Below, one piece after another: positions 1 to 8,300 of a stretch of DNA of 64,000 nt. The DNA is from Zeimonas sp964538505. GTDB lineage: Bacteria > Pseudomonadota > Gammaproteobacteria > Burkholderiales > Burkholderiaceae_E. The position numbers were made by a program, and so were the translations under genes. The notes beneath the pieces were generated by a model. It searched no databases and was not told the origin of the DNA. It was given only the letters and a program-made list of their open reading frames with translations. Each line of letters opens with the position of its first letter. The first letter of the stretch is position 1. Location: NCBI GenBank assembly GCA_964538505.1, contig CAZIDY010000006.1, forward strand, positions 62,001 through 126,000, written 5' to 3'.

Positions 1-352
1 GGCCACCCAGGCCGGCATCGATCACGTAGACGATCGCGGTCTCGGTATTCACCGCCCAGCTCGACGGAATCGCCTGCGGCGCTGCCGACCAGCTGCCTCC
101 GCTCGGCGCAGCGGCGCCGAGCCAGGTACCCAAAGCGGCCACCGACGACACGTCGGGCTCGGGTGCAATGGGCGGTACAAGGGGATCGGGCGGAACGGGT
201 TGCGGGAATCCAGCCAACGGATACAGATCGCCCAAGCCGGCGTTGTAGTAGCCAAGGGTGTTGTTGTCGATGATGACTTCGGCATGTACAGCGGCTACCG
301 CCATCATCGCGACTGTGCCGACCAACGCTTTCCGGAAATATCCGAGCTTCAT
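1..352 (-). CDS. Secreted protein of unknown function, N-terminal part only
   Basis: Only the first 117 codons are in the window; the gene runs off the left edge. The start ATG follows an AAAGAG-type ribosome binding site. Residues 1-23 form a Sec signal peptide (Lys/Arg, then a VGTVAMMAVAAV core, likely cleaved after VHA). The mature part is Pro/Gly rich, and the last visible stretch reads NTETAIVYVIDAG. I recall this kind of motif from exported PEP-CTERM-type proteins of betaproteobacteria, but the sorting signal, if any, is outside the window, so the family is a guess. No catalytic motif is visible. It probably acts in the periplasm or outside the cell. Confidence 0.6.
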   Translation of the reverse strand, partial: MKLGYFRKALVGTVAMMAVAAVHAEVIIDNNTLGYYNAGLGDLYPLAGFPQPVPPDPLVPPIAPEPDVSSVAALGTWLGAAAPSGGSWSAAPQAIPSSWAVNTETAIVYVIDAGLGG

Positions 353-486
353 CTCTTTTTCCCCGTGACCAACGCTCCGCAGCAATCCAGCATGAATCAT
401 GCCAGTCTGGTTTTTCCAATCAAATCAAGCATGAACTGGATAAGCCCTGCGCGCGTGTCAAATTTTCCGACGCAGCCGCGCCCGAC

Positions 487-3400
487 TCACATGCTGCGCC
501 GATACTGTCCGCCGACCTCGAACAGCGCGCTGGTGATCTGCCCGAGCGAGCACGTGCGCACCGCGTCCATCAGCACCTCGAAGACGTTGCCGTCGGCAAT
601 CACGGTGTCCTTGAGCCGCTGCAGCATCGCCGGCGATTCGCCGGCGTGGCGCGCGTGGAAGTCGGCGAGCCGCGCGAGCTGGCTCTTCTTCTCCTCCTCG
701 GTGGAGCGCGCAAGCTCGATGTGATCCGGCACCGGATCGCCGTGCGGATTGCGGAAGGTATTCACGCCGATGATCGGGTATTCGCCGGTGTGCTTGAGCG
801 ACTCGTAGTACAGGCTCTCGTCCTGGATACGTCCGCGCTGATAACCCGTTTCCATCGCACCCAGTACGCCGCCGCGCTCGGAGATGCGCTCGAACTCGGC
901 GAGCACCGCTTCCTCGACGAGTTCCGTGAGCTCGTCGACGATGAACGCACCCTGGATCGGATTCTCGTTCTTCGCCAGCCCCCATTCGCGGTTGATGATC
1001 AGCTGGATTGCCATCGCGCGGCGCACGCTCTCCTCGGTGGGCGTCGTAATCGCCTCGTCGTAGGCATTCGTGTGCAGGCTGTTGGCGTTGTCGTAGGTGG
1101 CGATCAGCGCCTGCAGCGTCGTGCGGATGTCGTTGAACGCGATCTCCTGCGCGTGCAGGCTGCGCCCGCTCGTCTGGCAGTGGTACTTCAGCTTCTGGCT
1201 GCGCTCGTTCGCGCCGTAGCGCTCGCGCATCGCCACCGCCCAGATGCGCCGCGCCACGCGTCCCATCACCGTGTACTCCGGGTCCATCCCGTTGGAGAAG
1301 AAGAACGACAGGTTCGGCGCGAAGTCGTCGATGTGCATCCCGCGGGCGAGATAGGCCTCGACGAAGGTAAAGCCGTTCGACAGCGTGAACGCGAGCTGGC
1401 TGATCGGGTTCGCGCCGGCCTCGGCGATGTGATAGCCCGAGATGCTCACCGAGTAGAAGTTGCGCACGTCGTGATGCACGAAGTACTCGGCGATGTCGCC
1501 CATCACCTTCAGGCTGAACTCGGTGGAGAAGATGCAGGTGTTCTGGCCCTGGTCTTCCTTCAGGATGTCGGCCTGCACGGTGCCGCGCACGGTCGACAGC
1601 GTCCACGCGCGGATCTTCGCCAGCTCGTCGTCGGTCGGCTCGCGGTCGTTGTCGCTGCGGAACTTGTCGATCTGCTGGTCGACGGCGGTGTTCATGAACA
1701 TCGCGAGGATCGTCGGCGCGGGGCCGTTGATCGTCATGCTCACGCTCGTCGCCGGATCGCACAGGTCGAAGCCCGAGTAGAGCACCTTCATGTCGTCGAG
1801 CGTCGCGATGCTCACGCCCGAGTTGCCGACCTTGCCGTAGATGTCGGGGCGCGGATCGGGGTCGTGCCCGTAGAGCGTCACCGAGTCGAAGGCGGTCGAC
1901 AGCCGCTTGGCGGGCATCCCCTCGGAGAGCAGCTTGAAGCGCCGGTTGGTGCGGAACGGGTCGCCCTCGCCGGCGAACATCCGGGTGGGATCCTCGTTCT
2001 CGCGCTTGAATGCGAAGACGCCCGCGGTGTACGGGAACGAGCCCGGCACGTTCTCGAGCAGCAGCCACTTCAACAGCTCGCCGTGGTCCTCCCAGGTGGG
2101 CAGCACGACCTTGCGGATCTTCGTACCCGACAGCGAGGTCCACGTGAGCTTCGTGCGCATCTCGCGGTCGCGGATCTTCACGACGTACTCGTCGCCCGAA
2201 TAGGCCTTCTGCATCTGCGGCCACATCGCGAGCAGCTTGCGCGAGGCGGCGTCGAGCCCCTGCTCGCGTCGGTCGGCAAGCGCGGCCACCGTGTCGCGCG
2301 CACCGTGGCGCGTCGCGTCGTCGTCCTCGAGCATCCGGGCCGAGGCGCGCAGCTGCTGCACCTCGCGCGCAATGCGCGCCTGCCCGCGCGCGTGCCGCTT
2401 GTAGTCGCGCACCGCATCGGCGATGTCGGCGAGGTAGCGAACACGCGTCGGCGGCACGATGACGACACGGCTCGTCGAATGGCGCACGCTCTCGCGCGGC
2501 AGGCGGCCCTGCGGAAGACCATCCTCGCCCTTCGGCACGTCGAGACCGAGCTCGACCAGCCGCGGCAGCATCGCCTGGTACAGCGCCGTGACCCCGTCGT
2601 CGTTGAAGCGCGAGGCCTGCGTGCCGAACACCGGCATCTCCTCCGGGCGCTTGCCGAAGGCCTCGTGGTTGCGCTGGTATTGCTTGGCGACGTCGCGCAG
2701 CGCGTCCATCGCGCCCTTGCGGTCGAACTTGTTGATCGCGACGAAGTCGGCGAAGTCGAGCATGTCGATCTTCTCAAGCTGGCTCGCGGCGCCGAACTCG
2801 GGCGTCATCACGTACATCGACACGTCGACCAGCGGCACGATCGCTGCATCGCCCTGGCCGATGCCCGAGGTCTCGACGATGATCAGGTCGAAGCCCGCGA
2901 CCTTGCACGCGGCGATCGCGTGGGGCAGCGCGGAGCTGATCTCGCTGCCCGCATCGCGCGTGGCGAGCGAGCGCATGTAGACGTTCGGGTGGTCGATCGC
3001 GTTCATCCGGATGCGGTCGCCGAGCAGCGCACCGCCGCTCTTGCGCCGCGTCGGGTCGACCGACAGGATCGCCAGTTGCAGCCGATCGTCCTGGTCCAGG
3101 CGGAAACGCCGCACCAGCTCGTCGGTGAGCGAGCTCTTGCCGGCGCCGCCGGTGCCGGTGATCCCGAGCACGGGCGTCGTGATCGTGTCGGCGCGCCGGT
3201 GCAGGTCATTGCGCCAGGCGGCGAACTGCGCTTCGTCCCGCCCCTCGACGTGGCCGAGCTCGAGCGCGGTGATCGCCTGCGCGAGCGCGCGCTTCGAGCC
3301 GGCGATCTCGTCGACGGTCTTCGGCGCGTACTTCGACAGGTCTTCGTCGCAGCGCGCGAGCATCTCGCGGATCATCCCCTGCAGCCCCATGCGCTGGCCG

Positions 3401-3795
3401 TCCTCGGGGCTGTAGATCCGCTCGACGCCGTAGTCGTGCAGCTCCGCGATCTCCGACGGCACGATCACGCCGCCGCCGCCGCCGAAGACCTTCACGTGCC
3501 CGGCGCCCGCCTCGCGCAGCAGGTCGATCATGTACTTGAAGTACTCGACGTGCCCGCCCTGGTACGACGAGATCGCGATCGCATGCGCGTCTTCCTGCAA
3601 CGCGCAGTCGACGATCTCGCGCACCGATCGATTGTGGCCGAGGTGGATCACCTCGGCGCCCTGGCTCTGCAGGATCCGCCGCATGATGTTGATCGACGCG
3701 TCGTGCCCGTCGAACAGGGACGCTGCCGTCACGAAGCGCACCTTGTTCTTCAGGCGGTAGTCGGCCAGCTTCTTCTGGTCGGACAAGTCGGTCAT
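487..3795 (-). CDS. icmF: Fused isobutyryl-CoA mutase (IcmF)
   Basis: Adenosylcobalamin-dependent mutase interconverting isobutyryl-CoA and n-butyryl-CoA, fused to its G-protein chaperone; cytoplasmic. The 1102-aa length fits IcmF. The N-terminal B12 domain carries the base-off motif (DGHDASI, about residues 29-35). A MeaI-type GTPase follows, with P-loop GTGGAGKSS near 213 and NKFD. The C-terminal TIM-barrel mutase begins near 570. The substrate-pocket pair looks isobutyryl-type: Phe in TAGVFAFKR, and Gln in DQGQNT where methylmalonyl-CoA mutase has Arg. I chose the start at MTDLSDQKK because the open frame upstream is unlike the family. The gene stands alone and no cobalamin riboswitch is seen in the short leader. 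Activity on other branched acyl-CoAs is possible. Confidence 0.95.
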   Translation of the reverse strand: MTDLSDQKKLADYRLKNKVRFVTAASLFDGHDASINIMRRILQSQGAEVIHLGHNRSVREIVDCALQEDAHAIAISSYQGGHVEYFKYMIDLLREAGAGHVKVFGGGGGVIVPSEIAELHDYGVERIYSPEDGQRMGLQGMIREMLARCDEDLSKYAPKTVDEIAGSKRALAQAITALELGHVEGRDEAQFAAWRNDLHRRADTITTPVLGITGTGGAGKSSLTDELVRRFRLDQDDRLQLAILSVDPTRRKSGGALLGDRIRMNAIDHPNVYMRSLATRDAGSEISSALPHAIAACKVAGFDLIIVETSGIGQGDAAIVPLVDVSMYVMTPEFGAASQLEKIDMLDFADFVAINKFDRKGAMDALRDVAKQYQRNHEAFGKRPEEMPVFGTQASRFNDDGVTALYQAMLPRLVELGLDVPKGEDGLPQGRLPRESVRHSTSRVVIVPPTRVRYLADIADAVRDYKRHARGQARIAREVQQLRASARMLEDDDATRHGARDTVAALADRREQGLDAASRKLLAMWPQMQKAYSGDEYVVKIRDREMRTKLTWTSLSGTKIRKVVLPTWEDHGELLKWLLLENVPGSFPYTAGVFAFKRENEDPTRMFAGEGDPFRTNRRFKLLSEGMPAKRLSTAFDSVTLYGHDPDPRPDIYGKVGNSGVSIATLDDMKVLYSGFDLCDPATSVSMTINGPAPTILAMFMNTAVDQQIDKFRSDNDREPTDDELAKIRAWTLSTVRGTVQADILKEDQGQNTCIFSTEFSLKVMGDIAEYFVHHDVRNFYSVSISGYHIAEAGANPISQLAFTLSNGFTFVEAYLARGMHIDDFAPNLSFFFSNGMDPEYTVMGRVARRIWAVAMRERYGANERSQKLKYHCQTSGRSLHAQEIAFNDIRTTLQALIATYDNANSLHTNAYDEAITTPTEESVRRAMAIQLIINREWGLAKNENPIQGAFIVDELTELVEEAVLAEFERISERGGVLGAMETGYQRGRIQDESLYYESLKHTGEYPIIGVNTFRNPHGDPVPDHIELARSTEEEKKSQLARLADFHARHAGESPAMLQRLKDTVIADGNVFEVLMDAVRTCSLGQITSALFEVGGQYRRSM

Positions 3796-3914
3796 GCGAG
3801 CCCCCGGACAACGCGTTCGAACCGGATAGTGTAGGACGCGTACGGCATCCCGTGCCGGCAGGCAGGCAGGCGGGCGCCACGCCCAAGGTAGTATCGGCCG
3901 AAACCCGAACGACG

Positions 3915-4412
3915 ATGTCTCCGCACTCCCCTCCCGATTCGCTGATGCTGCGCCGGGCCTTCGGCTGCTTTCCGACCGGCGTGACCGTCGTTTCCACACG
4001 CGCGCCCGACGGTACTCTGGCAGGGCTCACGGTGAACTCGTACACGTCGCTGTCGCTCGATCCGCCGCTGATCCTCTGGGCACTCGCGTCGCACAGCGCG
4101 AGCCTGCGCGCCTTCGAAGCGGCGACGCATTTCGCGGTCAACATCCTCGCCGAGGACCAGGCCTGGCTGTCGCGCCGTTTCGCCACGAAGTCGCACGACA
4201 AGTTCCACGGCGTGCCGAGCCGCCCCGGCCTGGGCGGCGTGCCGCTGCTCGAAGGCTGCTCCGCACACATCGAGTGCCGCGTGCATTCGATGCAGCCCGG
4301 CGGAGACCACCTGCTCTTCATCGGCAAGGTGGAGCGCGTCGACGTGCTCGCCCGTCCGCCGCTCATCTACGTCAGCGGGCGCTATCGCAAGGTCGGACTC
4401 GCGGCGGATTAA
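3915..4412 (+). CDS. Flavin reductase family protein
   Basis: A 165-aa protein of the FMN-binding flavin reductase-like fold, the small partner of two-component monooxygenases, which reduces FMN or FAD with NAD(P)H. Visible landmarks are FPTGVTVVSTRAPDG (flavin phosphate region), LTVNSYTSLSLDPPLI, AVNILAEDQ and the C-terminal ISGRY-like YVSGRYRKVG. In-frame starts exist at 3852, 3915 and 3945. I prefer 3915 because the conserved region begins soon after it; no start has a strong ribosome binding site. No monooxygenase component is adjacent, so the substrate cannot be read from context. The gene converges on the inverted-repeat region downstream. Confidence 0.8.
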   Translation: MSPHSPPDSLMLRRAFGCFPTGVTVVSTRAPDGTLAGLTVNSYTSLSLDPPLILWALASHSASLRAFEAATHFAVNILAEDQAWLSRRFATKSHDKFHGVPSRPGLGGVPLLEGCSAHIECRVHSMQPGGDHLLFIGKVERVDVLARPPLIYVSGRYRKVGLAAD

Positions 4413-4446
4413 GTGTGAGGGAGAACCAGCGCGTGCAAAATCGCGA

Positions 4447-4797
4447 GCCGGCTGCCGGGGGCGCTCAAGGCGGTACGCTCAGCGCGTGACGGCGCCGCCG
4501 GGCCTTGGCGAGCGCTGCGCCCCGGCGCGCTCCCGCTGCGGCGGTCGGTGCTTCGCACCGACTCCCCTCGCTGCTCGCTTCGGGGTCGTGCGGCCGAACT
4601 CGCTGCGCGCGCTTCGCGCGCTCCGCTCAGACAGGCGGCCGCAAGTCAGATTTTTACGAAGCGCGCTACGCGCGCCGACCCCGAAGCTGCGCGGCTCGGC
4701 GCCGCAGAGGTCGCCGCGCCGGGGCGCAGCGCTCGCCAAGGCCCGGCGGCGCCGTCACGCGCTGAGCGTACCGCCTTGAGCGCCCCCGACAGCCGGC
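4447..4797. repeat. Inverted-repeat module 1: 83-bp arms around a 185-bp core
   Basis: The arms 4447-4529 and 4715-4797 are reverse complements with one mismatch. The core between them (about 4530-4714) is itself rich in small hairpins, such as GTCGGTG-CTTCG-CACCGAC. Nearly the same core recurs in the opposite orientation in module 2. The module lies between the convergent ends of the flavin reductase and RHS genes. Several arginine/proline-rich open frames cross it on both strands; they are by-products of the GC-rich palindromes. Relatives of the core wording (TGTCTGAGCGGAGCG, GAGTTCGGC) occur between genes in other betaproteobacteria as far as I recall. No transposase is present. Confidence 0.85.
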
Positions 4798-4912
4798 CCG
4801 CGACTTTGCAGGCGAGGTTGCAGTGTGCGTGATGAACACCAGCGTCATGCTTCACGCACCGCGAGTGTCGACCCGGCGGCGAGGCGCTTCGAACGCCACT
4901 GACGTCGCTCGA

Positions 4913-5338
4913 GCGGCGGACGGCAGCGAGTCGCTTGGGTAGCCAACGGGCCAGCCGGTAGGGCCGGCGTCAGAGGCGGTAGGGGCCGGCGGCGTCGGCG
5001 TGCCGGGTGTCAGCGAAGGCTGCGCCCCGCGCAGCGACCTCTGCGGCGCCGAGCCGCGCAGCCTCGGGGTCGGCGCGCGCAGCGCGCTTCGTAAAATCTG
5101 ACTTGCGGCCGCCTGTCTGAGCGGAGCGCGCGCAGCGCGCGCAGCGAGTTCGGCCGCACGACCCCGAGGCGAGCAGCGAGGGCAGTCGGTGCGAAGCACC
5201 GACCGCCGCAGCGGGAGCGCGCGGGGCGCAGCCTTCGCTGACACCCGGCACGCCGACGCCGCCGGCCCCTACCGCCTCTGACGCCGGCCCTACCGGCTGG
5301 CCCGTTGGCTACCCAAGCGACTCGCTGCCGTCCGCCGC
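4913..5338. repeat. Inverted-repeat module 2: perfect 120-bp arms around the same core, inverted
   Basis: The arms 4913-5032 and 5219-5338 are exact reverse complements over 120 bp. They are unrelated to the arms of module 1 except for a short GCTGCGCCCC-GCGC edge. The enclosed 186-bp core (5033-5218) is nearly identical to the reverse complement of the module 1 core; differences are a few substitutions and one A in the run near TTTTAC. The two modules are separated by 115 bp (4798-4912) in which I see nothing recognisable. A transcript through either arm would form a very long, GC-rich hairpin. Confidence 0.9.
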
Positions 5339-5362
5339 GGGCGCACATAGGGCGGCACGCCG

Positions 5363-8300
5363 TCACCGCCGCACCTCGATTCCGTAGGCCGACTGCAGCC
5401 ACGCCCCGTATGCCTGCATGTCGACACGACCCACCAGCGACGGCCAGCCGTTCGCATCGCGCTGCCGCCACTGGAACGGAACCAGGAACGCGAGCGACTC
5501 GCTCCAGTCGAGCCCCGGAACGACCGCATCGCGCTGACGGCTCTGCTGCACGATACGCCCGGCGGCATCGCGCCGGTACACCATGCGATCGCCGCCGCCG
5601 ACGTAGTCGCGATCGTGCAGGCGCGGATCGGTGACGACCGCGTTCACCGGCGCCGGGTCGCGCACCGGCACCCCCATCGACTGCGCCATGCGTGTCATCC
5701 AGACGAGTGCCGCATCGGAGAGATCGCCTTCGGCGTTGCCACCGCCGATATCCGCGTGGCTGCCGACGAAGCCGCGCTCGATCACCCAGGCCGGGCTGCC
5801 GAGCGCCGACTCGAGCGGGAACAGTGCGCGGTGCTCGTTCAGTGCAACCGCGTGGAAGGACGCGCGCACTGCCGAGGGAATCGACAGCTCCCAGCTCTGG
5901 TTCGCCAGCCCGAGCAGGCCGAACTGCGCGACGGTGTCCCACAGGCCGAGGAAACGCAGGTCGACGCAGATGCCGCGAGCATGAAAGCGGCCGGCATCGA
6001 TCCAGGACGAGACGCGGTTGACGAAATCGCGCGCCATCGCCGCACCGCGCGAGAAGCCGATCACGTCCACCGGCGCGATCCGGCCGATCCACGCTTCGTC
6101 CAGGAAACCGTCGAGCGTGCCGAGCATCCAGTCGACGCGATCGCGCGCCGTGCGGGCCTCGGCCCAGTCGAGCGCGGTGGCCTCGATGCCGCTCGGGTAG
6201 TCGTCGCGCCCCACGCCCGCCATGTACCACTTGTCGGGATCGTCCGAGGCCTCGAAGAACTTGCGAACGTTCGAGACGTCTTCGCCGTCGCGACCGGACG
6301 CCCCGTTGCCGGTGCCGTCGAAGGCGAACAGCAGCAGCCCGAGCGGATCGACGGCAACGAGCGGATTGCCGTCGGCATAGGCGTAGGGGTCGAAGCCGGC
6401 GGCCAGCCCGAGCGGGTCCGGCTCGAGATAGCGGCCCGACGCCGGATCGTAGGTGCGCAGCAGGTTGTCGTGCAGCCCGGTCTCGACGTCGAAATACTGG
6501 CCGGCGAAGCGCAGCGGCTGGAAGAATGTGCCCTGCTCGTCGGCCAGCGCACCGTAGGCGTCGGCATCGCTTCGCCAGACGACGCGCGCGGCTTCGTCGG
6601 TTGCGGCGATCGGCGTGCCGAGGTGATCGGCGAGCAGCCAGGCGAGCGAGCGCCCCGCGTCGGTGTGCTCGAGCACGGCGATCGGCATCGCCTGCCAGTA
6701 CAGGTACTGGCGCAGCAGTCGGCCCTCGCCGTCGGTCTCGGCAACGAGCCGCTGGTCGCGATAGAGAAAGCCGCGCTGAACGCCCGTCGCGCTTCCGTCG
6801 CCGACACCCGTGCGCGTTCCTGCGGCGTCGGCGGCCGACACGACGACCTGCCTGGCAATGCGACGGCCGAAGGCATCGTAGCGATACCGCGCCTGCACGG
6901 CCGGGCCGCGCGCCTCGACGATGCGCCGCTGCACGCCGTAGCGCAGCGCAAGCTCCCCACGGCGCGTCGGCAGGCCGGTCGCGTCGCGCGGCAGCGCTTC
7001 CGCGAGCGGCGTGTCGCTGCCGTCGCGGCGTCGCGCCGCTACCCGCGTGCCGAGCGGGTCGAGCGCGAAATACTCGACGTGCAGCGCTTGCCGTGCATCG
7101 ACCGGATCGTCGCCCGATGCGTGCCGCTCGCGAACGATCAGCCGCCCGAAGCGGTCGTAGGCGTAACGGTCCTCGCCGCCGTCGTGCGTGATCGACAACG
7201 GAACGCCAACCGGATCCCAGTGCAGGCGGCGAAACGGCAGCGCCTGCGATTGCGGCAGACGGGCAGATGCGGTCGCGGCGCTTCGCTCCCATGCGAGCGA
7301 CACCGGATATCCGGTTGCATCGTTGCGCCGAAGCGCGCGGATTCCATTGCCCAGCATCAGCGACACGCTGTCTGCATCGGCCCCCGGCTCGCGGCGAACG
7401 ATGGTGCGAAAGACCTCCGACCGGGGCGCGGCGAGCTCGAGCGATTCGCGCCGCCCGATGGCGTCGTAGCGATGGCGCAGCCGCGAACCGTCTGCGAGCC
7501 ACTGCATCGCAAGTCGACCGTGCGCGTCGTACTCGCTGCGCTCGTGGAACTGTTTGCCGCCGCGCGTCTCGAGCGTTTCGATGATGCGGCCCTCGCGGTC
7601 GTGCCGCACGATCGACTGCTGCGCGTCGTGCTCGATCGCGAAGAGCTGCGCACCCTGGTAGCGGAAGGTCGTCTCGACGTTCTCGCGCAGGCGCGGCGAA
7701 GCCTGAACGCGTCGCACCAGCCGCCCGCCTTCGTCGTGCTCGCGCGAGTCGACGCTGCCGTCGGCGAAGGCGATGCTCGAAAGCCGCCCGAAGCCGTCAT
7801 AGCGATAGCGCCTGCGCCCTTCGTACGGAGAGCGCGTCTCGACGAGACGGCCGAGGTCGTCGTAGTGGCGCTCGAAACGGTTTCCGCGAAGGTCGGCCAG
7901 CAGGTGCCGTCCGTGCTCGGTACGAGCCATCATCAGCGGCATTCCACGCGCCGCGGCCCGCGAGCCCGGTGCAATGCGTTCGCGCCAGCCGTGGTTCGAT
8001 TCGATCTCGACCGAGCCCTTGCCGAGACGGATCGTCCACCGCTCGCCGCCGGACCAATCGATCGTGCTCGGCCGGCCGGCCTCGTCGTAGGCAAAGGAAA
8101 TGGTGCTGCCGCGCGACCCGCTGCTCGCCAGCCGCCAGGCGGAATCCCAGGTACGCCGCCTCGTCGTTCCGTCGGGCAGGCGCTCGACGACCGGACGGCC
8201 GAGCGCGTCTCGCTCGATCGCGTGCACGACCGTCGCCCGCGCATCGATTGCGACGAGCCGGCGCAGCGCGTCATACTGAAAGGACGTGCGCTGCCGTCTG

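Noticed and set aside
646..3834. A 1062-codon open frame antisense to icmF
   Set aside because: It is rich in Arg, Val, Ala, Asp, Leu and His with no domain; it mirrors the third-position G/C bias of icmF and has no ribosome binding site of its own.
4486..5251. Several overlapping short Arg/Pro/Ala-rich open frames on both strands
   Set aside because: They arise from the inverted-repeat modules; copies of the same peptide appear on both strands, as expected from palindromes.
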